Shown: positions 26,833-36,043 of the stretch, piece by piece
How the letters are laid out: each line of letters starts with the position of its first letter
Position numbering within the stretch: the stretch's first letter is position 1
From: Neobacillus paridis
GTDB taxonomy: Bacteria; Bacillota; Bacilli; Bacillales; Cytobacillaceae
DNA length: 64,000 nt
Reading direction: 5' to 3'
Assembly (NCBI RefSeq): GCF_016765675.1
Contig: NZ_JAESWB010000362.1
Coordinates: forward strand, 1 to 64,000
Made by a program: the position numbers and the translations under genes
The notes under the pieces: model-generated
The model's input: the letters and a program-made list of their open reading frames with translations, nothing else
Database searches by the model: none
What the model was told of the DNA's origin: nothing

Positions 26833-27726
26833 GTGGAACAATTGGATATCAAGCATTTACAGTATTTTCTTGAAGTGGCCAAGCTGAATAGTTTTTCACG
26901 TGCGGCCGATGCGTTGTTTATTACACAGCCTACCATCAGTAAAATGATTAAAAATCTGGAGCAAGAGCTGGGGGTCGTTCTTTTTGACCGTTCGCGAAAA
27001 CAATTAACGTTAACAGATGCCGGCCGCGTCATCCTGGAGCATGCCAAACTGATTGATCATGCAATGAAAAATGTAAGTATGGAACTAAGTAATCTATTAG
27101 AGCTAAAAAAGGGACAGATTCGAATCGGGCTGCCGCCCATATTTGCTGCCCATCATTTTCTCGAAATAATGAGCAAGTTTCACGAACAATATCCTGGGAT
27201 AACGTTTCAATTGGTGGAGAAAGGATCAAAAAGAATTGAAGAGGATGTGGAAAGCAATCTTCTCGATGTCGGAATGGTCGTCCTCCCTACCAAGCCGGAG
27301 CTATTTAACTATTTTTCAATTTTGGAAGAGGACTTACAACTAATTCTGCCCAAATCACATCCGCTCTCCGTCCGGGATGCAGTCAGTTTAATCGATTTGT
27401 CCCAAGAGTCCTTTATTTTGTTTAATAATGATTTTGTCTTGAACGACCGCATCATTCAATCCTGTAACCTTGCGGGATTTCACCCTAATATCGTTTCGGA
27501 AAGTGCCCAGCATTCGTTTATCAAAGAAATGGTGGCATTTAATCTCGGAATTGCCCTTCTGCCCACAAGTATTTGCCGACAGCTTCCTGAAAATGTAAAG
27601 GCGATAAAAGTGGGAAACCCCACGATATCCTGGAATTTAGCAATCATTTGGGGCAAAGACCAGTACCTTTCGTTCGCCGCCAAACACTGGCTTCACTTCA
27701 TAAAGCAGCATCTTGTAAAGGAATAA
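26833..27726 (+). CDS. LysR-family regulator (CidR/YwbI-like)
   Basis: About 297 aa. The winged helix reads LDIKHLQYFLEVAKLNSFSR, with AADALFITQPTISKMIKNLE as the recognition part. The co-inducer domain (about 92-293) opens GQIRIGLPPIFAAHHFLEIM. The sequence style recalls CidR/YwbI, which governs holin-like genes in response to acetate/pyruvate metabolism, but no cidAB/lrgAB genes lie nearby. Two starts are possible: GTG 26833, only three bases after AGGAGG, or TTG 26842, twelve bases after it, which would give the family's usual MDIKHL start. It follows the GDPD gene closely. A strong terminator ends the unit. Confidence 0.83.
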   Translation: MEQLDIKHLQYFLEVAKLNSFSRAADALFITQPTISKMIKNLEQELGVVLFDRSRKQLTLTDAGRVILEHAKLIDHAMKNVSMELSNLLELKKGQIRIGLPPIFAAHHFLEIMSKFHEQYPGITFQLVEKGSKRIEEDVESNLLDVGMVVLPTKPELFNYFSILEEDLQLILPKSHPLSVRDAVSLIDLSQESFILFNNDFVLNDRIIQSCNLAGFHPNIVSESAQHSFIKEMVAFNLGIALLPTSICRQLPENVKAIKVGNPTISWNLAIIWGKDQYLSFAAKHWLHFIKQHLVKE

Positions 27727-27727
27727 G

Positions 27728-27769
27728 GAAAAAGACAGCTTATTTTTATAATAGGCTGTCTTTTTCCTT
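27728..27769 (+). terminator. Terminator after the LysR gene
   Basis: GGAAAAAGACAGC and GCTGTCTTTTTCC form a 13-base perfect stem around an AT-rich loop. The A and T tracts make it usable in both directions. Confidence 0.85.
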
Positions 27770-28005
27770 CTAGTCTGACTATTTATCCCGCGCATTTCCA
27801 TTCTTGCCTTCATAGATAATATCTATAGTTTGGATAAATTTTAACTATTTTACTTTATCTGTTATATAACATACACTTATCCTATATTAGAATAATTCTT
27901 CTGTTTTGGGGATGTTTTAAACACTGTTAGAGAACAAGAATAGGAATCTTGCTGTAAGAAACTCGTTGGAAATCGGTCACGGTACAAATCATAGGGGGAA
28001 TTTGA

Positions 28006-28377
28006 ATGATTACATTATCAAGTATTGGCGATCTCACCAGTGCCCAGGAGGCATTTAGGGATCTTCACAAAACACATCCCGATCTTTTTGAAAAATTTTT
28101 GGATGTTATTTACCTTACACGGGCTCTTCAATTTAAATATCAATATATGGGATGCTTACTAATGGACGAGGACCCCGGTGAGAATACCCCGGGATTTGTC
28201 CATAGTTCTGTGCTTCGCCTCTACAAAAGGGAAATCCAACAACTAAAAAATGATGAGAATATCCGAGCATTAAGAGCCATCCTAAAGGAACATAAGAGTA
28301 ATGGATATGCTAAACTCTGCTTGCTCGTTCTTGGCCAAAACCCCGAGTCATTAGTAGGACCGACCTTCGTTCAGTAA
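28006..28377 (+). CDS. Hypothetical 123-aa soluble protein
   Basis: I do not recognise this family. The protein is helix-rich, charged and has no signal peptide or membrane segment. Its N-terminus is SIGDLTSAQEAFRDLHKTHP; two Cys residues are present (about 51 and 107). ATG at 28006 follows AGGGGG with good spacing, and codon use resembles its neighbours, so it is likely real. It stands alone between a LysR terminator and a repeat array. No function is proposed. Confidence 0.65.
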   Translation: MITLSSIGDLTSAQEAFRDLHKTHPDLFEKFLDVIYLTRALQFKYQYMGCLLMDEDPGENTPGFVHSSVLRLYKREIQQLKNDENIRALRAILKEHKSNGYAKLCLLVLGQNPESLVGPTFVQ

Positions 28378-28402
28378 TAATTAGAGGTGATTGAAAGGGG
28401 AC

Positions 28403-28520
28403 TGTCCCATTGAGGGGGTTCTATGGGACAGTTTGCCTCGAACTTGACGGCGCTTTGTCCCATAGATAGATTCTATGGGACAGTTTGCTTTGAATTAGAC
28501 GGTGATTTATCCCATAGAGA
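28403..28520. repeat. 53-bp palindromic tandem repeats, second arm type
   Basis: TGTCCC starts units at 28403, 28456 and (as TATCCC) 28509, a 53-base period. Unit 2 has arms TGTCCCATAGA and TCTATGGGACA (11 bases) around 5 bases; unit 1 is near-identical with one arm mismatch; unit 3 is truncated. The linker GTTTGCC-x-CGA... resembles that of the 12.0-kb array. It lies directly downstream of the 123-aa gene. Confidence 0.85.
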
Positions 28521-28928
28521 GGGGCATGATACGGGTTCAGACCTGGTGCATTTCGTAAGCTGGAATTACCCGAAAGCCCGTCGTATCGAGCACACAATCT
28601 CTTTTGCTGCCATCCCCTGCTCAAGGGCAGCATCGAGCACATCGAGATGACCATCCCAATGATGGAAGCTCATTTTTTCAAAAATCACCCTTATTTTAAC
28701 CGCTAAAATCATCGACCAATTAAAAGGTCTTTATCCTAAAAATATTCACAAGTGGCCTAACCTTATGGATCTTTATCCCTCCCAGATGTGATATGCTATT
28801 TTTTGACAAAATTCACCAAATCGTAAAAATTTTTTCATAACAATCGGTCTTTTTACCTACCATTTTGGTGGTGTTAATGGTATTTTATTATCATAATAGT
28901 AGAATATGGTTAGGGGAGAACAGGGAGC
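28521..28928. other. Intergenic region before the chemoreceptor gene
   Basis: After the repeat array there is GC-richer sequence (28521-28660) without a supported gene; frames on both strands run through the repeats and lack ribosome sites. From 28670 it becomes AT-rich and should contain the chemoreceptor promoter; TTATCATAATAGTAGAATAT with a nearby GGGGAG lies just before the gene. Confidence 0.35.
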
Positions 28929-31082
28929 ATGTTTAAAAATTTGTCAATGAATGTAAAACAAATGGGGAGTTATATCATCATTATCCTGTTTTTTATTGTA
29001 ATTACAGACGTTTCTTACAACAATGTAAACCATTTAAGAGACCAGACCCTTTCAATTGGAGAAAAGGATGTGCCCAAAATTGTTTTAGCAGGAGAACTGA
29101 AAGAGGAACTTGCCAGCCTTGATAAAAATACGGTTAAACATGCCTTTGAGCGCGACAGCGGCAAGAAAGCATCAATTGAAGAGCGGATCAATGAGGACAT
29201 TGCCAACTTTCAAAAAGGACTGGCGAAGGCGGAGAAGCTGAAATATTCCTCCCAGGAAAAAGAATACCTCTCCCAGCTAAGTAAGGATTTCGCTGAATAC
29301 AGTCAAATTATTCCTTCCTTTATTGAAGAATCGAAGAAAAACCATTACACCACAATCGAATCACATTTATCTACGTTAAATGAAACCAGTGAAAAGAGTC
29401 AAGCTACGCTTGAGAAACTAAGCCAATCTGCCCAAAAAAGTACTGCTGAAACGATCGATCATTCCTATGAGGACTCGAACAGAGACAACTATGAAATTCT
29501 CATCCTATCAGTGATCGCTTCCATTTTCAGCTCTATTATCGCCTTTCTCATGACACGAACCATTTCCCGAATGGTGAAAAGGCTGGTAAAAAGCGTCGAT
29601 GTGACGACAAATTCCGTTAACGAAATTAAACGATCCATACAATTAACAGCAACAAGCGCCCAGGAATTGGATGCATCGATGACCAAAGCCAATAATTCTG
29701 TCACCGAACTGGTCGAGTCGATTGAACAAGTAGCCGGTAATACTAATGTAGCATCTGCCAGCGTCGATGAAATATCCGCCGCAGTTGAACAAATGAGCGC
29801 AACAATTAATCTGGTTGCGGCAAGTGCTGACACTTTGACTTCTTCCGCGGAAGAAACATCTTCAGCAATTCAACAAATGATGGCTTCGATTGAGCAAGTA
29901 GCCGGAAATGTTGGAAATGCAAGTACTGAGGTGGAGCAAATTTCGGCTGCGATTGAAGAAATGAGCGCGTCCATCAAAGGGGTCAGTGAACATGCTGCAA
30001 GCCTGACTGAAACAGCGGAACTAACTTCCAAAACAGTTGATGAGATGATTATCTCCATCAAGCAAGTGGCGGACATTGCCCAAAGCGTAAATGAGCTTAG
30101 CCACTCGGTTAAACAGGATGCCGCCAACGGGACGATGTCCTTAAATGAAACATTAAACGGTATGCAGGAAATTTCCCAAGTGATTCATAAAGCCAGTGAA
30201 ATCATGCATAATCTTGGAAAAAGCTCTGAAGAAATTGGCAGCATTATTCAAGTGATTGATGAAATTGCTGAACAAACGAATCTGTTAGCCCTTAATGCCG
30301 CGATTGAAGCAGCCAGGGCCGGAGAGCATGGAAAGGGATTTTCTGTTGTCGCCGATGAGGTTCGCAAGCTTGCTGAACGCTCTGCCCAAGCGACGAAAGA
30401 AATTGCCATGCTGATCAAGGGAATTCAAGCGGAAACCGCCGTTGCCGTCTCCTCCATCAATGAAGGAGCTCAAAAAGTAATAATCGGAAACCAATTGGCG
30501 GAAAAAACAAACCAAGCCATTAAGAAAATTTCCGCAGGCATTTCGCAGGTTTCGGAGGAAATGAATCAAATTGCGAAAGCAACGGAACAACAACGAAAGA
30601 ACAGTGAATTGATCACCCAGGCGGTTACCAATGTGACAAAACAAACGATTGAAATGACTCATTCAACGAAAGAACAAGCCATTACAGCTGAAGAAATCGT
30701 CAAAGGGATTATTAATACAAAAGACCAAGTCCAACAAATATCCTTTGCAACAACAGAGCAGGCGCAAGGTGGACGTTCAATCGTAGAGGCTATTGAAAAT
30801 GTTACACAACAATCTGGCTCTGTGACAAATGCCACGAAAGAACAGGCAAAGGCCGCCGATGAAATCGCACGAAACATCAGCCACATTAAAGAAATGGTGC
30901 AGCAAATGATGCACGCCACAAATGACCAAGCAGGATATGGTCATGAAATTGCAGCTGAAGTGGGCAACGTCATGAAACAAGCCGAAGGATTAGACTACAG
31001 CATTGAAACGCAAACAAAAGAAGTCGAGGACGTGGCAAAAGCAATCGAAGAAGTAACCAACCAGGTGAGAAAGTTAAAATAG
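28929..31082 (+). CDS. Methyl-accepting chemotaxis protein
   Basis: 717 aa. TM1 (about 12-30) and TM2 (about 190-208) flank a roughly 155-residue, helical four-helix-bundle-type sensor rich in Lys and Glu. After TM2 there is a long coiled coil containing repeated EQVAGN...EQMSAS blocks rather than an obvious classical HAMP. The highly conserved signalling hairpin is [20 protein letters not shown], then [20 protein letters not shown] (about 438-477). The cytoplasmic part is unusually long (about 500 residues). It should relay attractant or repellent binding to CheA/CheW. The ligand is unknown. It is monocistronic, with a strong terminator after it. Confidence 0.92.
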   Translation: MFKNLSMNVKQMGSYIIIILFFIVITDVSYNNVNHLRDQTLSIGEKDVPKIVLAGELKEELASLDKNTVKHAFERDSGKKASIEERINEDIANFQKGLAKAEKLKYSSQEKEYLSQLSKDFAEYSQIIPSFIEESKKNHYTTIESHLSTLNETSEKSQATLEKLSQSAQKSTAETIDHSYEDSNRDNYEILILSVIASIFSSIIAFLMTRTISRMVKRLVKSVDVTTNSVNEIKRSIQLTATSAQELDASMTKANNSVTELVESIEQVAGNTNVASASVDEISAAVEQMSATINLVAASADTLTSSAEETSSAIQQMMASIEQVAGNVGNASTEVEQISAAIEEMSASIKGVSEHAASLTETAELTSKTVDEMIISIKQVADIAQSVNELSHSVKQDAANGTMSLNETLNGMQEISQVIHKASEIMHNLGKSSEEIGSIIQVIDEIAEQTNLLALNAAIEAARAGEHGKGFSVVADEVRKLAERSAQATKEIAMLIKGIQAETAVAVSSINEGAQKVIIGNQLAEKTNQAIKKISAGISQVSEEMNQIAKATEQQRKNSELITQAVTNVTKQTIEMTHSTKEQAITAEEIVKGIINTKDQVQQISFATTEQAQGGRSIVEAIENVTQQSGSVTNATKEQAKAADEIARNISHIKEMVQQMMHATNDQAGYGHEIAAEVGNVMKQAEGLDYSIETQTKEVEDVAKAIEEVTNQVRKLK

Positions 31083-31090
31083 TTTTTATG

Positions 31091-31128
31091 AAAAACACCT
31101 TTGCATTTTTTTGCGAAGGTGTTTTTTG
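31091..31128 (+). terminator. Terminator of the chemoreceptor gene
   Basis: AAACACCTT and AAGGTGTTT arms with a T-rich loop and a trailing TTTTTT begin eight bases after the stop. Confidence 0.85.
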
Positions 31129-31378
31129 TATTCTAATAAATGGAATAATATGTTATAATTATGTAACAGTTTCCATATCAATTAAATTTATCCGGACTAT
31201 CACAAACATTGATCTTGTAAAATGAGTACCCAGTATAGTACTTCTCTCGGTGACTATTCCATCCTGCAGTCTGCTGGAAATAAATACGAGGGAAAGTCAA
31301 TTTGAAGAGGAGAGGGAATCCTTGTCCGCTGAACTCGGGGAATGCCGAGAATCCATCAGTATACTAGGAAGTAAAATT

Positions 31379-31703
31379 ATGTCACTATTTGATTCACTAT
31401 TGGGATATTCTATTGGTATTTTATTCATTGGCATACAATACTTTTTTTCAAGAAAAGAGCTCTATTTTTAATAGCCGGTTTTGATAAGGAAAATTTCTCG
31501 GATAAGCAAATCAACATTTTAGCAAAATCAATGGGAAGATTTGTACTAAATACAGGCGTTCTCATTATCGTCTTTACATTGGTAAATAACAGCGTAAATA
31601 ATCAAAAAGTTATTATGCTCATTTTCTATATAATGGCAATAGAATTTTTAATTACTTTAGCGCTGATCACATACAAATGCTTTTTTATCAAAAGGATTAA
31701 TTA
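31379..31703 (+). pseudogene. DUF3784-like small membrane protein, frameshifted
   Basis: ATG 31379 with AGGAAG upstream opens MSLFDSLLGYSIGILFIGIQ, then YFFSRKELYF and a stop. The next frame continues at once with LIAGFDKENFSDKQINILAK and two more hydrophobic helices, ending at 31703. One extra T in the run at 31464-31468 would give LYFLIAGFD, the typical junction of DUF3784 proteins (short helix, then ...LIAGY..., then two helices). So a one-base loss split a roughly 107-aa protein. A sequencing error is possible. The upstream part of the longer open frame (31250-31378) is not coding in my view. Confidence 0.6.
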
Positions 31704-32437
31704 ACTTTTACACACCGAAGCGATAATGAAAAACATAGAATAGGCAAATTGACTTTCCTTACCTCTTCTTCAAGTACAATTGTACAGCTAATTTCAATCA
31801 ATTGTCCCTGGCAACTATCACATAGCATATTTTCAGGATTGTTAGGTAATTATACTTGAATATTCTCCCGAATTGATTATTGCAACAGTATAAGAAATCA
31901 TCTAATGGCTTTGTTTCTTTGTGTGCTCAGTTTTATGATAAAAGACAGGACATCATCAAATAATAACATATATAGCGATCTCTACTCCGTATAGAAATTA
32001 AGAAAACAGCTATAAAGAGTAAATTTTATTATTATTTTTTAACTATATCAGCAAAATAAAGGAATTAAGGGCGTAGCTGAACTGCTACCTCTTTTTTTAT
32101 TCGTGAAAAATTGGGATAAAAGATAAGCAGTCGAACATTACCATTATCTTTGTGCACATAATGCAATAAGATTGCTATGCATTATTAGAAGCTTTATTTG
32201 AAACCTCGCTGAAATCTCTCTAGAACCTTACGCTCCGACTGCATGGTTTTCATTTTTTCAATAAGGCCGCCCCTACACCGACTTATCGTGGTGAAAGAAC
32301 GGCCTTTTCAATTAATCCATATTTAATGAGGTATCCGAAAAACTGATTACCATTATTCTTCTACTTTTTATCTTCCAAAAAAAATCGATACAATCTTTAA
32401 ACTCCCATCCATGCAGCAGAGCCGTCCCATGCTTCAC
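31704..32437. other. Gene-poor AT-rich region with hairpins
   Basis: No credible gene is visible over 730 bases. Two hairpins stand out: GTAGC-x6-GCTAC followed by CTCTTTTTTT (about 32082-32100), and AAGGCCG/CGGCCTT with inner CACC/GGTG pairing (32262-32308), which could end transcription from either side. The sequence may be a worn-down mobile element, but I cannot name one. Confidence 0.35.
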
Positions 32438-32487
32438 CAACTGTCCACCCCACGCGTACAAATGTCCATGAGTGGTGCCTGACACCA
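32438..32487. repeat. Dispersed 50-bp repeat, copy 1
   Basis: This block matches 35385-35434 at 45 of 50 positions, in the same orientation. It contains CAACTGTCCAC, AAATGTCCA and the small hairpin GGTGCCTGACACC. It lies 15 bases beyond the phosphatase stop codon. Confidence 0.8.
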
Positions 32488-32501
32488 AAGTTTCGCTCAC
32501 C

Positions 32502-34892
32502 TTATTTCACTTTAATCGTAACCGGTTTGCTTTTGTTGCCGGTTTTGTCTAGAGCGTAGATTGTTAAGGCTGTGCCTTTTTTCTGAGCTTTGATTTTAAT
32601 AGAGTATTTTCCTTTGGTATTGGTAATGGTCTTGCCTAGTTGTTTTTTTCCACTATAAACATAGACTGTCGACCCCTTTTCGGCATTTCCTGTAATACTA
32701 GTAGATTTAGTCGTTACTGGATTGACAGATGGCTTAGCTGGTGCTGTTTGATCGATTACCTTCACCACTTTAGCAGTGCTTACGTTCCCCGCTTCGTCGG
32801 TCGCGGTGACTTTTATTTCTGTTCCGGCACGCTGCTTGCCAATGGAAAATTTATAATGACCATTTTTATCAGCGATGGTGCTTTTTTGATATTTTCCATT
32901 AATATATAATTTGACCGTAGCGTTTGCTTCAGTTTTCCCCTGCACTGCTGTTGTTTGGTCTGTCACTCTGTCAATGGTTGGAGTCGCAGGCGGAGTGAAA
33001 TCCGGCATATTTGTAAATGACGGAAGACCTGAAATATAGCCAATCCCGCCTGTTTTGTTTATTCCGATTTCTTGTTCCATCGCTATCAACAGCTCTGCTT
33101 TATTAACAGCAGTAATCGCCTTTCCGTCTACTTCGTCTCCAGGATGCTGGAAGTTACTCATGATATAAGAGAAACCATTTCGGTCATCAGCGGCAAATAA
33201 GCCAGTGGCTTCAGCACCTGCCGGGTTTGATAAAATCCGTGATAACTGTTTCGTTTCGACATTATACGCCCATACATAGTTATTGGTATGCATACCGCTA
33301 TCTTCACCGATAAACAATGTTCTCATTGCTTCAGAGAAGCTTAGATTATCAGGGTTTGCCACCTTGTCCACGTTAGCGGTGTTTCCATAAGCATCAGGAG
33401 CGGCAAGGTCTTCACCGACAATTAAACCAGACATCGATGTTGCAACATATTCGCTAAGAATGCGGCTACCACTATGATCGTTTTGACCACTGTTTAAATC
33501 TAATTGATAGGTTACCCCAGCATCAATCCTTGGCAATTGAATATCATCCTGCAATCCCGATCCCGAGGTGTCCTTCTCCATGCCCCCGCTTTGGTAAGAC
33601 ATTGCAATATATACCTTTTGATCTTTGGCGTTATAGGTGACACCTTCCATTTTATTGAATTCAGTTGTCGCCCCAAGGTATGCTGCATAGCGGCGTGATT
33701 CTAAAAATGCTGCTGCTTTTTCCATGCCAGGCTTTAGTTTCAGATATTCTATTTTTCCGTAGGAATATTGCTTAATAGCTTTGTAGCCTTCCTGCGGAAT
33801 TTCTGACGTTTCAAAAATATCACTAAACTTAATCCCTTTATCAATGAGCTTTTTAATTTCCTTATCTGTAGCATGTCCCAGCTTAATCCACTCTAACTTG
33901 CCGGAACCGCCATTGTCCGTTCCCGTTTGCAGGAATTTCGCAGCATATAACGTCCCAGCAGATAATTTCCCTGCTTGATCGGCCACATACATGAACAAAC
34001 CTGTGTTACCGCCGTCATCCCCAAAATAGGCGGTTCGCTGGTCAGGCATCATTTTCATTAATTCATGGGAAAAACGACCAACACTATAATGTTTCTCTAC
34101 CTTTACCCCACCGTTTTTCTTGACGTGAATTTCCGGGATATAGCCATAGAAATACGGATTTGCCTTTGATTTGTCGCCAAAGTAAAGCTGGGCAAAGCTT
34201 TCAACCTGGGTTCTTGCTGATGACTTCGGATCAAATTCAAATTTGCGGGCATCCGGCTCGTATTCCTCCGACCCTAAGTGGCTATTCCAGGGAGAGAGCG
34301 AACCATTACAAGGAATCCAAAGTCCGTTCACGCTTGAAAAATCAATCTTCTTAACCTCTTTCGCCTTTAGCTCACCAGTCTTCTTATCCTGGTCTAACGT
34401 TGTTAACGACATGGAGGCAGGCACAATACCGTATGCGGAATTACCGGCAGCATCTAATGTCTGATATTCATAGTGTGTCACCATGTATAGTTTCCCATTA
34501 ATTGGATTCAGCAAGCTATTGGAATCGGGTGCATCAGAAACAAAGGGTGTTAGCTTTCCTGGAACACTTTGATCCATAATTGGAGCACCATAATAATCAA
34601 TCGGAGTGCCTGCAGGGATAAGTTTTTCATTATTTATTGCCACTTTATCCTCTGATTTAAAAAGCCTTTTGTAGCTGAGTGGGAATCTTTTTATCTTTCC
34701 ATTGCTGTATTTGACATCCACTGAGGCCGTTGAATAAGTATCTACCATTTGCTTGATGGTCGTTGGTGCTGGCATGCCATTAAACTTCACCGACTCAATT
34801 TTTACCTGCTTGTTCTCTGCAGCCGCTGCCGGTGTGAGGGCAGGAATTATTAAAGCCAATGCTAGTGCGATAGCTGTACTTCTTTTTTTCAT
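32502..34892 (-). CDS. Secreted PhoX/DUF839-type phosphatase with two C-terminal Ig-like repeats
   Basis: 796 aa. A signal peptide (MKKRSTAIALALALIIPALT, then PAAAA) is followed by a DUF839/PhoX-like catalytic region (about 30-625). Motifs there include YYGAPIM, LWIPCNGSLSPWNSHLGSEE, GRFSHELMKMMP, AYFGDDGGNTGLFMYV and LSFSEAMRTLFIGEDS. These correspond to the conserved Cys/Glu/Asp-rich metal cluster of calcium/iron PhoX enzymes. Two bacterial Ig-like (Big_6 type) modules end it (about 630-715 and 716-796), each starting PATPTIDRVTD / PAKPSVNPVTT and ending in basic KAQKKGT. It probably releases phosphate from phosphomonoesters at the cell surface. The same Ig pair ends the secreted protein at 50.7 kb. 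The Ig modules may bind the wall; that is inference. Confidence 0.82.
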   Translation of the reverse strand: MKKRSTAIALALALIIPALTPAAAAENKQVKIESVKFNGMPAPTTIKQMVDTYSTASVDVKYSNGKIKRFPLSYKRLFKSEDKVAINNEKLIPAGTPIDYYGAPIMDQSVPGKLTPFVSDAPDSNSLLNPINGKLYMVTHYEYQTLDAAGNSAYGIVPASMSLTTLDQDKKTGELKAKEVKKIDFSSVNGLWIPCNGSLSPWNSHLGSEEYEPDARKFEFDPKSSARTQVESFAQLYFGDKSKANPYFYGYIPEIHVKKNGGVKVEKHYSVGRFSHELMKMMPDQRTAYFGDDGGNTGLFMYVADQAGKLSAGTLYAAKFLQTGTDNGGSGKLEWIKLGHATDKEIKKLIDKGIKFSDIFETSEIPQEGYKAIKQYSYGKIEYLKLKPGMEKAAAFLESRRYAAYLGATTEFNKMEGVTYNAKDQKVYIAMSYQSGGMEKDTSGSGLQDDIQLPRIDAGVTYQLDLNSGQNDHSGSRILSEYVATSMSGLIVGEDLAAPDAYGNTANVDKVANPDNLSFSEAMRTLFIGEDSGMHTNNYVWAYNVETKQLSRILSNPAGAEATGLFAADDRNGFSYIMSNFQHPGDEVDGKAITAVNKAELLIAMEQEIGINKTGGIGYISGLPSFTNMPDFTPPATPTIDRVTDQTTAVQGKTEANATVKLYINGKYQKSTIADKNGHYKFSIGKQRAGTEIKVTATDEAGNVSTAKVVKVIDQTAPAKPSVNPVTTKSTSITGNAEKGSTVYVYSGKKQLGKTITNTKGKYSIKIKAQKKGTALTIYALDKTGNKSKPVTIKVK

Positions 34893-35122
34893 AGTCCATC
34901 CTCCTTGATTGATCTATTTCCTAACATGTTTAAGATTAATGCTTGATTATTGATGGAGCATTAATTCAAAGTAAATTTTTATGAATATTTTGTAAAATTG
35001 ACGCGATTATTTAAGATAAGAACTTTATGCAAGGGCAATTGACACTATGAAAAATATTTATTTGCACCATGTCTTTTTCCCTCGTTTCCCCCTATATAGA
35101 GGGTGAGAGGAGGTGAGAGACT
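34893..35122. promoter_or_regulatory. Divergent promoter region, phosphatase and DUF1659 genes
   Basis: AT-rich sequence of 230 bases between divergent genes. No long palindrome or known riboswitch is seen. A Pho box cannot be called confidently. Confidence 0.3.
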
Positions 35123-35344
35123 ATGGCACAAGCATTATTGAAAGGAACAAAGCTGCGCCTAGTATTCCAAGTTGGCATGGATGACGAGGGGAATGCCATT
35201 CTAAAATCGAAAACGTTCAGTAATGTCAGAAAAGAGGCAACAGCTGATCAATTATTTCAGGCAGCAACAGCAATTACCTCGCTGACCGACGACATGCTCA
35301 ACAACCTTGAGCGCAACGACAGCTCAGAGATTCTCGCTGAATAG
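35123..35344 (+). CDS. DUF1659 family small protein
   Basis: 73 aa, soluble, no Cys. The pattern LKGTKLRLVFQVGMDDEGNA followed by ILKSKTFSNVRKEATADQLF matches DUF1659, a short protein family of spore-formers. The start has AGAGGAGGTG upstream. It is the first of three small genes (DUF1659, DUF2922, YvrJ) that tend to travel together in Bacillaceae. Function is not known; homologous sequences suggest a common fold shared with DUF2922. Confidence 0.82.
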   Translation: MAQALLKGTKLRLVFQVGMDDEGNAILKSKTFSNVRKEATADQLFQAATAITSLTDDMLNNLERNDSSEILAE

Positions 35345-35384
35345 TTTGCCAACGGCAGGCAGGAAGTAAGATTGAACTGAGCAT

Positions 35385-35434
35385 CAACTGTCCACTCCAC
35401 ACGGACAAATGTCCACGAGCGGTGCCTGACACCA
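35385..35434. repeat. Dispersed 50-bp repeat, copy 2
   Basis: Same element as 32438-32487 (five mismatches). Here it sits between the DUF1659 and DUF2922 genes, inside their likely operon. Confidence 0.8.
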
Positions 35435-35458
35435 CACACAAATAGGAGGTGATATGAA

Positions 35459-35677
35459 ATGGCGAAAACATTGGAATTGCAGTTTGGAACGGATTCGGGT
35501 AAGATGGCACGGATTTCTGTTGATAATCCGAAGGAGCCGATTGATGAGGCCCTTGTAAAGCAAGCGATGGAACAAATTATTGCAGCTGATATTTTCTTCA
35601 CTTCCAGCGGCAAATTTGCCGTTGCGAAGGGCGCACGCGTTATCGACCGCAACGTTACCGAATATGAAATTATCTAA
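35459..35677 (+). CDS. DUF2922 family small protein
   Basis: 72 aa. KTLELQFGTDSGKMARISVD, then NPKEPIDEALVKQAMEQIIA and a final beta strand ARVIDRNVTEYEII match DUF2922. TAGGAGGTGATATGAA precedes the ATG. It is paired with DUF1659 upstream and YvrJ downstream. No enzyme motif is visible and its role is unknown. Confidence 0.85.
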   Translation: MAKTLELQFGTDSGKMARISVDNPKEPIDEALVKQAMEQIIAADIFFTSSGKFAVAKGARVIDRNVTEYEII

Positions 35678-35688
35678 CGAAAGGCAGG

Positions 35689-35718
35689 CCGGGTTTCATA
35701 TGAAATCCGGTCTTTTTC
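35689..35718 (+). terminator. Terminator between DUF2922 and YvrJ genes
   Basis: CCGGGTTTCATATGAAATCCGG is nearly self-complementary (split as CCGGGTTTCA/TGAAATCCGG) and is followed by TCTTTTTC. It may reduce read-through into yvrJ. Confidence 0.7.
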
Positions 35719-35746
35719 AAAATATTAATGAAAGGAGAGAATCATT

Positions 35747-35890
35747 GTGGAGGAAATCGTACCGCTCATCAGCGAGGTTGGCTTTCCTATCGTCGTGACC
35801 CTTTATCTGCTTTACCGGATTGAAGCAAAGCTCGATTTAGTGGTCCAATCGATCCAGAGTCTGCCCGAACGGATGAAAGGTGGGAGCTAA
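35747..35890 (+). CDS. yvrJ: YvrJ-family small membrane protein
   Basis: 47 aa, starting at GTG 35747 with AAAGGAGAGA seven bases upstream. One transmembrane helix (EVGFPIVVTLYLLYRIEAKL, about 10-29) is followed by an amphipathic tail LDLVVQSIQSLPERM. This is the characteristic YvrJ layout. In B. subtilis yvrJ belongs to the SigO/RsoA regulon. It completes the DUF1659-DUF2922-YvrJ trio. Function is unknown; a sigma-70-like factor gene lies at 61.9 kb of the same window. Confidence 0.85.
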   Translation: MEEIVPLISEVGFPIVVTLYLLYRIEAKLDLVVQSIQSLPERMKGGS

Positions 35891-35900
35891 AGCAAGCAAA

Positions 35901-35944
35901 GAGGCGGATCTTATGCTATACACATAGGTCCGCCCCTTTTGTTT
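35901..35944 (+). terminator. Terminator after yvrJ
   Basis: GGCGGATCT and AGGTCCGCC arms with an inner TATG/CATA pairing precede CCCTTTTGTTTT. Confidence 0.8.
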
Positions 35945-36043
35945 TGCCTGAGTTTAATTTTTCTATTTTTAGAGGGCAGATAGCGGCCTTCTATAAGCCA
36001 TCAACATAGAGGGTGAATAACGATCACCCTCCGCTTCCCAGAA

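Noticed and set aside
28421-28654. 77- and 75-codon frames on opposite strands
   Set aside because: Both run through the 53-bp palindromic repeats and have low-complexity, non-protein-like content.
31250-31378. N-terminal extension of the DUF3784 frame (MTIPSCSLLEIN...)
   Set aside because: The typical protein starts at 31379 with its own ribosome site; the extension is charged and unlike the family.
32262-32308. End of an insertion sequence
   Set aside because: Hairpin and GC-rich block look element-like, but no transposase, matching second end or target duplication was found.
32312-32500. 62-codon minus-strand frame downstream of the phosphatase
   Set aside because: It starts inside the dispersed 50-bp repeat and shows no family resemblance or ribosome site.
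36008-36031. Rho-independent terminator of the PTS operon
   Set aside because: The GAGGGTGA stem is good, but no T-tract follows on the minus strand; recorded only as a hairpin.
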